A stretch of DNA of 64,000 nt from Bacillus sp. sid0103 (GCF_019219025.1 NZ_JAHUWN010000009.1:1-64000); one strand, 5' to 3'; shown: positions 37,543 to 47,697, numbered from the stretch's first letter. The notes: a model not told the origin generated them from the sequence alone. Program-made: numbers and translations.

Positions 37543-37962
37543 CTAAATATAAAACATATATCCTTCTGGCTCTTCATCATTACTATGATTCGCTAAATCT
37601 TCTAGCGTAGTGTTTTCTAAAACGTCCTTAATCGCATCACGAATGCGAATCCACAATTCCCGCTTGGCAGGTTCTTCATCTTCAATCCCTTCAACCGGTG
37701 TAATCGGTCCTTCGAGAACACGAATTACATCTCCAGCTGTTATTTTTGATGGAGCATCAGTTAAGATATAGCCGCCGTATGCTCCACGAATGCTTTTTAC
37801 TAACCCTGCATTACGCAATGGCGCAATTAATTGTTCTAAATAATGTTCAGATAGATCATTCGCTTGTGCAATCGTTTTTAATGAAGTTGGACCCTCACCG
37901 TGTTTTTTGGCAAGTTCAATCATAATCGTTAAGCCATAGCGCCCTTTTGTTGAAATTTTCAT
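37543..37962 (-). CDS. cymR: Rrf2-family cysteine metabolism repressor CymR
   Basis: 139 aa. The winged helix MKISTKGRYGLTIMIELA with SEHYLEQLIAPLRNAGL and the wing SIRGAYGGYIL are Rrf2 family features. No three-Cys cluster is present, as in CymR and unlike the iron-sulfur member IscR. CymR with cysteine synthase CysK represses cysteine uptake and synthesis, including the mtnN-mccAB operon in this window. Confidence 0.94.
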   Translation of the reverse strand: MKISTKGRYGLTIMIELAKKHGEGPTSLKTIAQANDLSEHYLEQLIAPLRNAGLVKSIRGAYGGYILTDAPSKITAGDVIRVLEGPITPVEGIEDEEPAKRELWIRIRDAIKDVLENTTLEDLANHSNDEEPEGYMFYI

Positions 37963-38063
37963 ATCGCACCTCTATTTCATATAATATCTATTTATTAAGA
38001 AAATGACGTTCTTAGCTGTACCTACAATGGAACCACAATTAAGTTTATAAAACTATCCTAACA

Positions 38064-38171
38064 TAATAAAGGCAGTGTGAGCAGAGCTAGGCTTCACCAA
38101 TTTTAAGTGAAATGACTATTTTCACTCAAACTGGATTTACCGATTCGTCTTGCGACGCTCCGCCCCTTTTC
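38064..38171. repeat. R3 dispersed repeat, copy a
   Basis: Starts AATAAAGGCAGTGTGAGCAG and ends GACGCTCCGCCCCTTTTC. A relative of similar length lies at 62974-63085; ends are well conserved and the middle is not. It fills part of the cymR-rarA gap; the rest of that gap shows nothing further. Confidence 0.8.
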
Positions 38172-38302
38172 TACAAAATCCATAGTAATTTGATAGGCAT
38201 TAAGATTATATCATATTCTTCTTTAATATGCTTTTTCAACAGAAAATGATAAAGTAAGGCTATATTAAGTCAGATTGTGATTAAATTTTGGAGAGATGTA
38301 AT

Positions 38303-39577
38303 ATGCAGCAGCAAAAGCCTTTAGCATTCCGAATGCGGCCTAGAACGATCGAAGAAGTTGTCGGGCAGCAGCATTTGGTTGGCGATGGAAAAATAATTTC
38401 AAGAATGGTAAAAGCGAAACAGCTGACCTCGATGATATTATATGGACCGCCTGGCATTGGCAAAACGTCCATTGCCAGTGCGATTGCAGGCAGCACTAAA
38501 TATGCCTTTCGAACTCTTAATGCTGTTACAAATAATAAAAAAGATATGGAAATTGTTGCAGCAGAAGCAAAAATGTCGGGAAAAGTGATTTTGCTTCTCG
38601 ATGAAGTCCATCGTTTAGATAAAGGGAAGCAGGATTTTTTATTACCATATCTAGAAAACGGAATGATTGTATTAATTGGCGCTACCACTAGTAATCCATA
38701 TCATGCCATTAATCCTGCTATCCGGAGCCGCTGTCAGATTTTTGAGTTAAAGCCGTTAACTCCTGATGAAGTGATACAAGCATTAAATCGGGCCCTATTG
38801 GATGAGGAGCGGGGATTAGGGAAAATCAAAGTGGAGATTGCAGAGGAAGCATTACTACATTTTGCCCAAGGATCAAATGGAGATGTAAGGAGTTCTTTAA
38901 ACGCATTAGAATTAGCCGTATTATCCACGGATAAAGGTGAAAATGGCATCATACATATCAATGTGGAAACAGCTGAAGAATGTTTGCAAAAAAAGAGCCT
39001 CGTTGCTGATAAAGACGGGGATGGGCATTATGATGTCCTATCTGCTTTTCAAAAGTCGATTCGCGGAAGCGACGTCAATGCCGCTCTACATTATTTAGGG
39101 CGATTAATCGAGGCTGGGGACCTGCCAAGTATCAGTCGAAGATTAATTGTGATCGCCTATGAAGATGTCGGGTTAGCTAATCCACAAGCTGGAGCCCGCA
39201 CATTAGCAGCGATTGAAACAGCAGAAAGAATTGGCTTTCCCGAGGCAAGAATACCCCTAGCAAACGCTGTGATAGAATTATGCCTGTCACCAAAATCTAA
39301 CTCGGCAGTCCTAGCTATACAGTCTGCACTCGAAGATATCCAAAAAGGCATCGTCGGCGAAGTACCTGACCATCTCAAGGATGCTCATTACAAAGGGGCA
39401 AAAGAACTTGGCAGAGGAATCGGCTACAAATATCCTCATGACTACGAAAATGGCTGGGTCCCACAACAATACTTGCCCGACAAACTAAAACACAAACAAT
39501 ACTACCAACCCAAAAAAACAGGAAAATTCGAACAAGCTCTCGCCATCGTCTACGAAAAGTTAACAAGAAAAAAATAG
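38303..39577 (+). CDS. rarA: Replication-associated recombination protein RarA
   Basis: 424 aa from ATG 38303 with GGAG nine bases upstream. It is an AAA+ ATPase of the RarA/MgsA/WRNIP1 group: Walker A GPPGIGKTSIA, Walker B LLLDEVHRL, sensor region TSNPYHAINPAIRSR, and a C-terminal tetramerisation domain ending near GYKYPHDYENGWV. It acts at blocked replication forks. The stop TAG runs directly into the 43-bp palindrome. Confidence 0.95.
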   Translation: MQQQKPLAFRMRPRTIEEVVGQQHLVGDGKIISRMVKAKQLTSMILYGPPGIGKTSIASAIAGSTKYAFRTLNAVTNNKKDMEIVAAEAKMSGKVILLLDEVHRLDKGKQDFLLPYLENGMIVLIGATTSNPYHAINPAIRSRCQIFELKPLTPDEVIQALNRALLDEERGLGKIKVEIAEEALLHFAQGSNGDVRSSLNALELAVLSTDKGENGIIHINVETAEECLQKKSLVADKDGDGHYDVLSAFQKSIRGSDVNAALHYLGRLIEAGDLPSISRRLIVIAYEDVGLANPQAGARTLAAIETAERIGFPEARIPLANAVIELCLSPKSNSAVLAIQSALEDIQKGIVGEVPDHLKDAHYKGAKELGRGIGYKYPHDYENGWVPQQYLPDKLKHKQYYQPKKTGKFEQALAIVYEKLTRKK

Positions 39578-39627
39578 GTGTCAGGCACCATGTGAAAAAT
39601 TCACATGGTGCCTGACACCCTTTTCTT
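39577..39627. repeat. 43-bp palindromic repeat, copy 2, with T-run
   Basis: 39577-39619 repeats the palindrome at 13326-13368 with A for G in the centre. It overlaps the rarA stop and is followed by TTTTCTTTTTT, so it is probably the rarA terminator, shared with the convergent permease gene. Confidence 0.92.
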
Positions 39628-39629
39628 TT

Positions 39630-40574
39630 TTATGAGGCTACATCTCGTTTTTTGAAAACAACGAATGCCGATATTTGGAAAACAGCAAAATAGATGAGCA
39701 GCATGATGACTGAGAAGGACATTGACATTCCTTGAACCATTGGTGCTCCTTCTACATACTGCATTAGGTTTGTGTTGGCAAATAAGATGTATTTAGCCCA
39801 GCTAAATTTCAGGGACAACAATACAGTAAATTGGGCACCAGTAAACAATAAAAACAAGGATAAGCCGATTGCTAAGGAACTGTTCCTGAATACGGATGAA
39901 ATCATGAAAGCCATTGTCGCTAACATTATCGTGTCAATCGAACTTAATCCATAATAGACCAGCAAATGGACAATAATCGGTTGTTCGGTTACCTGGCCAT
40001 TAGCATAATTCAAATATGGAACCGGATGGTCTGGCAATCCAAAAAGAATGGCACCAATCAGGGTTGAGAAAACAAAGAGAATTGCCAGCATCAACACAGC
40101 AAACAATAGGACAGTCAAATATTTCGAGGTCAAAATTTTGCTCCGGTTTATCGGTCGAATTAATAACAATTTGATTGTTCCCCAGTTGAATTCACTTGCA
40201 ACAATTCCAGCTGAAATGATAATGGTAAAAAGGCCTGCAAGGATAATAAGTTGAGATGTATCTTTTACAAACGTCCAGACATTATATTTTTCATTGAAGG
40301 GAATATGATGCTTGATACGGTAGTCATTAATGGCGATTTCTTCCTTGAAATATTGCTTCTCGAGCTTTGAATTGCTTTGCTTCATCTGCTTTTTCAACGC
40401 TTCATTTTCCTGTTGTAATGTTTGTTCCCAGTTTTTATCTAGGCTGAAATCCTTTTCCTGGTATTTGTGAAAAATCCCAAAGATGGATGTGATGACAATA
40501 AGAATCGCAATCATTACATAGGTGCCAGGGCGTTTAAAAATTTTCATCCACTCATTTTTAATTAAATTAACCAC
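39630..40574 (-). CDS. ABC transporter permease (ABC-2 type)
   Basis: 314 aa, GTG start with GGGGGTG upstream. One hydrophobic segment near residues 18-35, a polar external loop of about 70 residues with a Gln/Lys-rich coiled-coil stretch, then five further membrane segments. NRSKILTSKYLTVLLFAVLML follows the ABC-2 exporter pattern. It overlaps the ATPase gene by 8 bp and forms one exporter with it. The substrate cannot be told. Confidence 0.85.
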   Translation of the reverse strand: MVNLIKNEWMKIFKRPGTYVMIAILIVITSIFGIFHKYQEKDFSLDKNWEQTLQQENEALKKQMKQSNSKLEKQYFKEEIAINDYRIKHHIPFNEKYNVWTFVKDTSQLIILAGLFTIIISAGIVASEFNWGTIKLLLIRPINRSKILTSKYLTVLLFAVLMLAILFVFSTLIGAILFGLPDHPVPYLNYANGQVTEQPIIVHLLVYYGLSSIDTIMLATMAFMISSVFRNSSLAIGLSLFLLFTGAQFTVLLSLKFSWAKYILFANTNLMQYVEGAPMVQGMSMSFSVIMLLIYFAVFQISAFVVFKKRDVAS

Positions 40575-41496
40575 GATTAGGCACCCCCTTATCAGCTGTC
40601 AATTCAAGGAAGCGATCCTCTAACGTCTTCGCAACTTCTCTAATCATAAAAACTTGAATATCCTCACTAACAAACGTTTTAATTAACAACGGAATTTGTT
40701 CTTTTGGCATTTCAACTGTTATCCCATTCCTTGACCGATTTGCCCGGACATTAGGATAGTGAACTTCAATCAAATTCAAGGCTTTATCTGCCGGGACTAC
40801 TTCTAGTTCATAGGTCATTCCAGCAGCTCCGTGAACAAGCTCTTGGACAAGCTGGACATCAATCAAACGGCCATTTTGAATAATGCCAATTCGGTCACAC
40901 ATCATTTCCATTTCTGAAAGCAGATGGCTTGAAACAATAACGGCCAAATTTTTTTCACGGGCTAGGAGGCGGACATAGTCACGGATTTCTCGAATGCCTG
41001 CCGGATCTAATCCATTTGTAGGTTCATCGAGAATTAAAACTTGAGGGTCATGCAATAGACATTGAGCCAATCCTAATCTTTGTCTCATTCCCAAGGAATA
41101 GGTTTTTACTTTATCGTGAATTCTGTCAGATAGACCTACAAGTTCCACAATCTCGGCTATCTTCTCTTTTGAGATACCATTTGCCATCCTTGCATAGTGA
41201 ATTAAATTTTGATACCCTGTCAAAAATTTATACATTTCTGGGTTCTCTACAATTGCACCGATATGACGAACTGCGTCTTCGAAACTAGTTTTTATACTAG
41301 AACCGCCAACCTCAATATCCCCTGAAGTGATGGCCATTAACCCTACAATCATTCGAATCGTCGTTGTTTTACCAGCTCCATTTGGGCCTAAAAAGCCAAA
41401 GACCTCTCCTTTGTTAACTTGAAAGCTTATGTTATCTATGATAGTGCGGCCTTTAATTACCTTCGTTACATTTTTCAATTCAACAATAGTTTCCAA
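40567..41496 (-). CDS. ABC transporter ATP-binding protein (BcrA-like)
   Basis: 309 aa, TTG start. Walker A GPNGAGKTTTIRM, signature YSLGMRQRLGLAQ, Walker B VLILDEPTNGLDPAG and a switch His in VIVSSHLLSE. The C-terminal 80 residues are those of BcrA/YtrE-type exporters of peptides or antibiotics. No two-component genes or immunity genes stand nearby. The pair, with the NERD gene, is an insertion relative to B. subtilis. Confidence 0.9.
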   Translation of the reverse strand: METIVELKNVTKVIKGRTIIDNISFQVNKGEVFGFLGPNGAGKTTTIRMIVGLMAITSGDIEVGGSSIKTSFEDAVRHIGAIVENPEMYKFLTGYQNLIHYARMANGISKEKIAEIVELVGLSDRIHDKVKTYSLGMRQRLGLAQCLLHDPQVLILDEPTNGLDPAGIREIRDYVRLLAREKNLAVIVSSHLLSEMEMMCDRIGIIQNGRLIDVQLVQELVHGAAGMTYELEVVPADKALNLIEVHYPNVRANRSRNGITVEMPKEQIPLLIKTFVSEDIQVFMIREVAKTLEDRFLELTADKGVPNRG

Positions 41497-41715
41497 ACTC
41501 TCTCTCCTCTCTATGTATCGTTATCTAGTTTATCTTATTGCAGAAAAATTTTCCTCCTTATAACTTCCTAAATAATTGATTAACTGGTTAATTTAGACTC
41601 TCAATAATGATGGTTTCGGCAAATTTCAACAAAATATTCATACACTTCTCGCGGAACGTTACCTATTTTTTTGTAAGATATGATTAGAGTTCTAATTAAT
41701 GAAAGGAAGTGGACC

Positions 41716-42624
41716 ATGCTATTAAAATCTCGATCTGAGTCTGTTGAATTAAAAATTATGAGATCATTAAGCATACAAAGCAATTTATCTCCAAAAGAAA
41801 GGAAGTACTATTTTAAGCTTGAAAAAGGCTACCAGGGTGAATTAATGTTTGATCTGTTAACCGAAAAACTCCAAAGTGATATGTTAGTAATAAACGATTT
41901 GTGCCTAGAAATGAACGACACAATGTTCCAAATTGATACCGTAATAATTGCTCAAGATACAATTTATCCTTTTGAAGTAAAAAACTATACCGGGAATTAT
42001 TTTTATGACTCTGAAGGTTTTCATAAAATTTCTGGGCCCGATATAACTAATCCATTAGACCAGATAAAACGCTGTAAACTATTACTCCGCCAGTTACTTC
42101 ATAATCTTGGATATAAAATATCCATTGAACCGTTCGTCATCTTTATTAACCCCGAGTTTACATTATATCAAGCGCCACTTAACCAGCCGATTATTTATCC
42201 AACTCAGATTAATGGTTTTATGAAAGAATTTGATATGACACCATCAAAGCTAAATGACAGGCACAAAAAGTTAGCTGACCGATTAATATCTCTGCATTCA
42301 AATGAATCACCCTATTCCAGCCGATTACCTACTTATGAATATCGAAAACTGACGAAGGGGATCGTTCATACAAAATGCGACTCATTTATGGTTTCTGGTG
42401 GAGAAAAGGTTGTTGTATGTGAAAAATGTGGAGATGTGGAAGATATCGAATCAGCAGTGCTGCGCTGCGTGGAAGAACTAAAATTTCTTTTTCCTGATCT
42501 AAAAATTACTACTGGTTTGGTTTATGAATGGTGTAAGGTGATTAAGTCAAAGAAGATGATTAGGAGGATATTAATGAATAATTATAAAGCAATAGGTTAT
42601 GGTCGATGGTTCTATTATGAATGA
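41716..42624 (+). CDS. NERD-domain protein with C-terminal zinc knuckle
   Basis: 302 aa from ATG 41716 with AAAGGAAG upstream. NERD (nuclease-related) domain from about residue 40: KGYQGELMFD, IDTVIIAQDTIYPFEVKNYTG gives the D...ExK of a PD-(D/E)xK nuclease. After residue 215 a CxxC pair in VVCEKCGDVED, with HTKCDS before it, suggests a zinc site, followed by a basic helical tail. Target and role unknown. Isolated gene with its own terminator. Confidence 0.85.
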   Translation: MLLKSRSESVELKIMRSLSIQSNLSPKERKYYFKLEKGYQGELMFDLLTEKLQSDMLVINDLCLEMNDTMFQIDTVIIAQDTIYPFEVKNYTGNYFYDSEGFHKISGPDITNPLDQIKRCKLLLRQLLHNLGYKISIEPFVIFINPEFTLYQAPLNQPIIYPTQINGFMKEFDMTPSKLNDRHKKLADRLISLHSNESPYSSRLPTYEYRKLTKGIVHTKCDSFMVSGGEKVVVCEKCGDVEDIESAVLRCVEELKFLFPDLKITTGLVYEWCKVIKSKKMIRRILMNNYKAIGYGRWFYYE

Positions 42625-42665
42625 ATTGTGAATGGTGTTTGTTAGAGTCATTAATCTTCTGTTTT

Positions 42666-42698
42666 GGTCACTTAGTATTTTCTAAGTGATCATTTTAT
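42666..42698 (+). terminator. Terminator of the NERD gene
   Basis: TCACTTAG and CTAAGTGA form an eight-base-pair stem followed by TCATTTTAT. Confidence 0.7.
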
Positions 42699-42729
42699 AT
42701 TTCTCTTATACCATTCAGACAATTAGAAC

Positions 42730-43035
42730 CTCACTACGTTACCCTCTTATCCTTTTTTCACAGCTTCGGGCACGTAACACCACCCTACGTTACCCTCTCA
42801 CCCTTTTTTTACTGGTTCTGGCACGTAACTCCATCCTACGTTACCCTCTCACCCTTTTTTTACTGGTTCGGGCACGTACGACCTTCCTATGTTACCCTCT
42901 CACCCTTTTTTCACTGGTTCGGGCACGTACGATCTTCCTATGTTACCCTCCCATCTTCCTTTACAGTAGTTCGGGCACGTAACAACACCCTACGTTACCC
43001 TCTCACCCTTTTTTTCACAGTTTCGGGCTCTTACG
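42730..43035. repeat. Tandem array of about six 51-bp units
   Basis: GTTACCCTC begins at 42738, 42789, 42840, 42891, 42942 and 42994, a period of 51, 51, 51, 51 and 52 bp. Each unit has TACGT (TATGT in some), a pyrimidine-rich strand ending in six or seven T, then TTCGGGCACGTA, so TACGT and ACGTA can pair within a unit. The array occupies most of the gap between the NERD gene and tcdA. Confidence 0.95.
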
Positions 43036-43044
43036 ACCTTGTAG

Positions 43045-43080
43045 TAAAAGAAAAACCCCAAACCAAAAGGTTCAGGGCCC
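43045..43080 (-). terminator. tcdA terminator
   Basis: CCCTGAACC and GGTTTGGGG form the stem, followed by TTTTTCTTTT on the minus strand. Confidence 0.75.
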
Positions 43081-43089
43081 GATAAACAC

Positions 43090-43857
43090 TTATTTTTCAT
43101 CCGATACACGTTGAATTTTGATGCTGCTTAATAACTGCCGCACCACATAGCTTGCCATGATTAGACCGGCAGCTGATGGAACAAAGGCATTAGATGCTGG
43201 CGGCATTTGGGCTTTGCGGATGGGTGCATTTTCATTTCCTACTTCTTTTTTAATATCTTCGCGAATCACAATTGGGCTTTCATCGGAAAAAACAACCGGA
43301 ATACCTTTGTGGATTCTTTCTTTACGCAGTTTCGTACGGATGACTTTCGCAATCGGATCCGTATGGGTCTTTGAAATATCGGCAATTTTAAAACGGGTCG
43401 GGTCCATTTTATTGGCTGCCCCCATACTTGAGATAATCGGGATATTTCTTTTTAGGCATTCCTTCATTAAATGAATTTTATAAACGATTGTATCAGAAGC
43501 ATCGACGACGAAATCTAATTTGTGACTAAAAATTTGTTCATATGTCTCTTCGGTATAAAACATTTTTAAAGAAATGACTTCACAATCTGGATTAATATCT
43601 CTAATCCGCTCCTCCATAATTTCTACTTTCGGTCTTCCAACTGTGGAGAGAAGGGCAATCAGTTGGCGGTTGATATTGGTAATATCGACATCGTCTTTAT
43701 CTATTAAAATTAACCGGCCTACTCCAGAACGGGCTAACGCTTCAGCAGCAAAAGAACCTACTCCACCGATTCCTAAAACAGCGACCGTACTATTTTTCAT
43801 AATATCAAGGCCCTCTTTACCGATGGCAAGTTCGTTACGTGAAAATTGATGCAGCAT
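43090..43857 (-). CDS. tcdA: tRNA threonylcarbamoyladenosine dehydratase TcdA
   Basis: 255 aa from ATG 43857 with GGAGTG upstream. It is an E1/ThiF/MoeB-like ATPase: VLGIGGVGSFAAEALARSG is the nucleotide loop and DKDDVDITNINRQ the conserved adenylation region. TcdA turns t6A37 of tRNA into its cyclic form. The order tcdA - 6S RNA - aspS is as at yrvM in B. subtilis. Confidence 0.92.
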   Translation of the reverse strand: MLHQFSRNELAIGKEGLDIMKNSTVAVLGIGGVGSFAAEALARSGVGRLILIDKDDVDITNINRQLIALLSTVGRPKVEIMEERIRDINPDCEVISLKMFYTEETYEQIFSHKLDFVVDASDTIVYKIHLMKECLKRNIPIISSMGAANKMDPTRFKIADISKTHTDPIAKVIRTKLRKERIHKGIPVVFSDESPIVIREDIKKEVGNENAPIRKAQMPPASNAFVPSAAGLIMASYVVRQLLSSIKIQRVSDEK

Positions 43858-43974
43858 TATGTTCACTCCAATTTATTAAATTCATTACGTTTCTTTTTCC
43901 CGATTAAAAATATATCATACACTCCATCAAAAACAAGTATCTTGATAGGAATTATAGTATTCAAAGCGAAATAA

Positions 43975-44003
43975 AACCTCCTGTTACAGCCAGGAGGTTG
44001 ATG
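43975..44003 (-). terminator. Hairpin downstream of 6S RNA
   Basis: AACCTCCTGGCTG...CAGGAGGTT followed by TTAT on the minus strand; a second stop behind the 6S gene. Confidence 0.6.
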
Positions 44004-44014
44004 GTAAGCAGATA

Positions 44015-44222
44015 GAAAAAGAGTCCCAATGATGCCGTCACTTTCAATTCCCTAGTTTTGATCCCGCATTTAGCAGGTGGGTGTCCTGTTCCCGAAATTG
44101 TAAGTCCCCTAACCCGCAGTAGGGTGAGGCATTTACGCATTCAGGAAACTCTAGACTCCCGAAGAAATAATGTTCGGTCAAAACTTCAGGCAACGCAACG
44201 TACATTTCAGGACTCTTTTTGT
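44015..44222 (-). ncRNA. bsrA: 6S-1 RNA (BsrA)
   Basis: About 205 nt between aspS and tcdA, the exact place of the B. subtilis 6S-1 RNA. Its ends pair (GAGTCC with GGACTC) and the 3' end is a run of U. The long interior is rod-like, with a central single-stranded region around TTACAATTTCGGG. 6S RNA binds sigma-A RNA polymerase by imitating an open promoter. Ends are estimated to within a few bases. Confidence 0.88.
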
Positions 44223-44229
44223 TGCTCTT

Positions 44230-44258
44230 ATAATAGCATATTAGAAATCGGGATTCAA
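44230..44258 (-). promoter_or_regulatory. Sigma-A promoter of 6S RNA
   Basis: TTGAAT (44253-44258) and TATTAT (44230-44235) are 17 bp apart on the minus strand; the start would be near 44223. Confidence 0.8.
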
Positions 44259-44281
44259 GGAATCACGAAAGCGATTTCCTG

Positions 44282-46051
44282 CTATTTTTTTACATTAAGT
44301 GACAAATTTAATTCCTTTAATTGAGCCTCGGAAACTTCACCTGGAGCATCTGTTAACAAGCAGCTAGCACTTGCAGTTTTCGGGAATGCAATAGTATCTC
44401 TTAAGTTGGTGCTGCCAGCAAGAAGCATAACCATTCGGTCTAATCCTAGTGCAATACCGCCATGTGGAGGTGTACCGTATTCAAATGCATTCAATAAGAA
44501 ACCGAATTGCTCATTTGCCTGTTCAGGTGTAAAGCCAAGAATGTTAAACATCTTTTCTTGGATCGGCCGTTCAAAAATACGGAGTGAGCCGCCACCTAAC
44601 TCATATCCATTTAAGACAATGTCATAAGCTTGCGCACGTACTTTGGAAGGATCAGAATCTAAATATTCAAGGTCTTCCCTAAACGGCATCGTAAATGGAT
44701 GGTGGGCAGCGTAATAACGGCCTTCTTCTTCATCATACTCAAGTAACGGCCAGTCAGTTACCCATAAGAAATTGAACAAACTAGGATCAATTAAATTTAA
44801 ATCTTTCGCAAGCTTTTGTCGAAGGGCGCCTAAAGCATCGGCAACAACCTTTTTCTTATCGGCAACAAATAGAAGTAAGTCTCCTTCAGCCGCTTCAAGT
44901 GTCGCTCTAAGGGCTTGTGCGTCCTCTTCAGAGAAGAATTTAGCGATTGGACCCTTTAGCCCTTCAGCGTCTACTTTAAGCCAAGCAAGCCCCTTCGCGC
45001 CGTATACAGCCACGAACTCGGTTAAGGCATCAATGTCTTTGCGTGAGTAGTTGTCGGCTGCACCTTTCACATTGATTGCTTTTACTTGACCGCCATTTGC
45101 CACTGCTGAAGCAAACACTTTAAAGCCAGAATCCTTGACGATTTCGGAAAGGTCAACAAGCTCTAATCCAAAACGAGTGTCAGGTTTATCAGAACCATAG
45201 CGGCTCATGGCTTCGTCATAGGTCATTCGCGGAAAAGCGTCAGGCAGGTCAACACCCTTCACTTCTTTCATTAACTTTGTCATCATTTTTTCCATCATGC
45301 CCATGATATCTTCTTGGCTTAAAAAGCTTGTTTCGATATCGATTTGGGTAAATTCTGGCTGACGGTCTGCACGTAAATCCTCATCGCGGAAGCAGCGTGC
45401 AATTTGATAATAGCGTTCAATTCCGCCCACCATAAGCAACTGTTTAAACAACTGTGGTGATTGCGGTAAGGCATAGAATTCACCAGGATGAACACGGCTT
45501 GGAACCAAATAATCACGTGCTCCCTCAGGAGTGCTTTTCGTCAAAATTGGTGTCTCAATATCTAAGAAGCCTTCACCATCAAGAAAATCTCTGATTTGCT
45601 TTGTCACTTGATGACGCATCTTTAAGGTTTCAAAAATAACGGGACGACGGAAATCTAGGTAGCGGTATTTTAAACGGACATCTTCTGACGCATCTGTTTT
45701 ATCAGAGATCATAAACGGCGGTGTTTTTGCCTCATTTATAATTGTTACTTTTTCCGCCTGTACCTCAATTTTCCCAGTTTTTAAATTTTCATTGACGGTC
45801 GCCACATCGCGCGCTACAACAGTACCAACAATATCTAAAACAAACTCATTACGGATTTTTTCAGCAATTTGCAATGCTTCTTTCGATAAATCAGGATTAA
45901 AAACTACTTGTACAACCCCTGAACGGTCGCGAAGATCAATAAAAATTAATCCCCCAAGGTCGCGTCTTTTTTGGACCCAGCCTTTCAATGTTACCTTTTC
46001 ACCGACAGCTGATTCAGGAACTTCCCCACAAAAATATGATCTGCCAAACAT
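44282..46051 (-). CDS. aspS: Aspartyl-tRNA synthetase
   Basis: 589 aa, bacterial type with the GAD insertion. The N-terminal OB-fold ([20 protein letters not shown]) binds the anticodon. Class II motif 2 is [20 protein letters not shown], motif 3 [12 protein letters not shown]. It loads Asp on tRNA-Asp (possibly also Asn). Start ATG with GAGGAGG upstream, 13 bp after hisS; both are read from the hisS T-box leader. Confidence 0.97.
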   Translation of the reverse strand: MFGRSYFCGEVPESAVGEKVTLKGWVQKRRDLGGLIFIDLRDRSGVVQVVFNPDLSKEALQIAEKIRNEFVLDIVGTVVARDVATVNENLKTGKIEVQAEKVTIINEAKTPPFMISDKTDASEDVRLKYRYLDFRRPVIFETLKMRHQVTKQIRDFLDGEGFLDIETPILTKSTPEGARDYLVPSRVHPGEFYALPQSPQLFKQLLMVGGIERYYQIARCFRDEDLRADRQPEFTQIDIETSFLSQEDIMGMMEKMMTKLMKEVKGVDLPDAFPRMTYDEAMSRYGSDKPDTRFGLELVDLSEIVKDSGFKVFASAVANGGQVKAINVKGAADNYSRKDIDALTEFVAVYGAKGLAWLKVDAEGLKGPIAKFFSEEDAQALRATLEAAEGDLLLFVADKKKVVADALGALRQKLAKDLNLIDPSLFNFLWVTDWPLLEYDEEEGRYYAAHHPFTMPFREDLEYLDSDPSKVRAQAYDIVLNGYELGGGSLRIFERPIQEKMFNILGFTPEQANEQFGFLLNAFEYGTPPHGGIALGLDRMVMLLAGSTNLRDTIAFPKTASASCLLTDAPGEVSEAQLKELNLSLNVKK

Positions 46052-46064
46052 AATTATCCTCCTC

Positions 46065-47336
46065 TTATTCCTGCAACTCTTTAAATTGTGTAATAAAAGC
46101 TGCTAAATCAATTTCTACTTGCTCACCTGTAGCCATATTTTTTACATTGATTTTATTGTTTTTAAGTTCCTCATCACCTAAAACAGCTACAAACTTAGCT
46201 TTTAGACGATCAGCTGCTTTAAATTGAGCTTTAATTTTTCGATCCAAATAATCTCTTTCTGCTGAAAAACCTGCTCGTCGTAGCTGCTGTAACAATCCAA
46301 CGGTATAATCTTTTGCTTCTTCCCCGAGTGCAGCAAGGTAACAATCAATGCCTTCGTTGACCGCAAGCTCAATCCCTTCTGCTTGAAGAGCCGCAATGAA
46401 GCGTTCAATACTTAACGCAAAGCCGATACCTGGTGTCTCAGGTCCGCCAATTTCTTCTGCTAAACCATTATAACGACCGCCACCGCATAATGTGGTGATG
46501 GCCCCAAATCCCTCGGCATTACTCATAATTTCAAATGCCGTGTGATTGTAATAATCGAGCCCGCGGACTAAGTTGGCATCGACCTCAAAAGGAATATCCA
46601 ATTGGGTTAAATATTTCTGTAATTTTTCAAAATAATCTTTTGAAAAATCATTTAGGAATTCAAGAATCGATGGTGCTGTTCTCATCAATTCATGCTCGCG
46701 GTCCTGCTTACAATCCAAGATTCGGAGCGGATTTTTTTCAAGGCGATTTTGACAGTCATGACAAAATTCACCGATTCTTGGTTTGAAGTGATTGACAAGC
46801 GCTTCACGGTGGGCATTCCTACTTTCTTTATCTCCAAGGCTATTAATAATCAGTTTCAGCTTTTTTAAGCCCATTTCTTTATACAAGTTCATTGCGAGCG
46901 AAATGACTTCTGCATCAATGGCAGGATCATTACTGCCTAATGCTTCAATGCCAAATTGGACAAATTGACGAAAGCGGCCTGCTTGCGGACGTTCATATCT
47001 GAACATGGGTCCCATATAATACAGCTTCACTGGTTGATTGGCGAGCCCAAACATTTTCTTCTCCACATAAGAACGAACTACCGCTGCGGTACCTTCTGGT
47101 CTTAGTGTGAGACTACGTTTGCCCCGGTCTTCAAATGTGTACATTTCCTTCTGAACAATATCAGTACTATCGCCAACGCCTCTTGAAAAAAGATCGGTAT
47201 GTTCGAATATTGGCGTGCGAATCTCTTTATATTGATATTTCTCACATAGTTCACGAGCTTTTGCTTCAATCAGTTGCCACTTTTCTACCTCACCAGGCAG
47301 AATGTCTTGCGTTCCTCGTGGAATGCTAATGGACAT
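46065..47336 (-). CDS. hisS: Histidyl-tRNA synthetase
   Basis: 423 aa. Class II motif 1 in [17 protein letters not shown], motif 2 [18 protein letters not shown], histidine A motif [14 protein letters not shown] and motif 3 [11 protein letters not shown]. The C-terminal 90 residues are the anticodon-binding domain. ATG with AGGAGG upstream. First gene of the hisS-aspS operon. Confidence 0.97.
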   Translation of the reverse strand: MSISIPRGTQDILPGEVEKWQLIEAKARELCEKYQYKEIRTPIFEHTDLFSRGVGDSTDIVQKEMYTFEDRGKRSLTLRPEGTAAVVRSYVEKKMFGLANQPVKLYYMGPMFRYERPQAGRFRQFVQFGIEALGSNDPAIDAEVISLAMNLYKEMGLKKLKLIINSLGDKESRNAHREALVNHFKPRIGEFCHDCQNRLEKNPLRILDCKQDREHELMRTAPSILEFLNDFSKDYFEKLQKYLTQLDIPFEVDANLVRGLDYYNHTAFEIMSNAEGFGAITTLCGGGRYNGLAEEIGGPETPGIGFALSIERFIAALQAEGIELAVNEGIDCYLAALGEEAKDYTVGLLQQLRRAGFSAERDYLDRKIKAQFKAADRLKAKFVAVLGDEELKNNKINVKNMATGEQVEIDLAAFITQFKELQE

Positions 47337-47397
47337 AGTGGAAAACCTCCTTATTTTTTCTTATGTAAATAGACAGGACACTCCCGCATTTTCTTTA

Positions 47398-47692
47398 AAA
47401 AACAAAAAACTCCCATCCCTTGTATGAAATACAAGGGACGAGAGTTTGATTTATCCCGCGGTGCCACCCTAGTTGAAGGCATAAAACAATATGCACTTCC
47501 TCTTTAACAGTTAACGCCTGCTACGTTCATCTCCTACTAGAGGGAAACCTTTTTCAGAGAGAAGCCTACGGAGTGTTCCTTCATTAAGTTTCATGTAGAA
47601 ATGCTTTCAGCCCGGGACATTTCCTCTCTTTTCATGAATTTGCTTAATTACTATGCTCCATCATTGGTATATCACAATATGTCATTTTATTT
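47398..47692 (-). promoter_or_regulatory. T-box riboswitch of hisS-aspS
   Basis: T-box GGGTGGCACCGCGGG at 47455-47469 on the minus strand, followed by a terminator with arms CTCTCGTCCCTTGTA and TACAAGGGATGGGAG and a T-run (47402-47445). Stem I occupies about 47500-47680. A CAC triplet at 47573-47575 is the likely His specifier, by position only. It fills the 397-bp gap between hisS and yrzK. Confidence 0.92.
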
Positions 47693-47697
47693 AATTA

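Noticed and set aside
42686..42982. A 98-codon frame with a 17-residue repeat (RYPLTLF...)
   Set aside because: It is only the translation of the 51-bp array; no ribosome site and a composition unlike neighbouring proteins.
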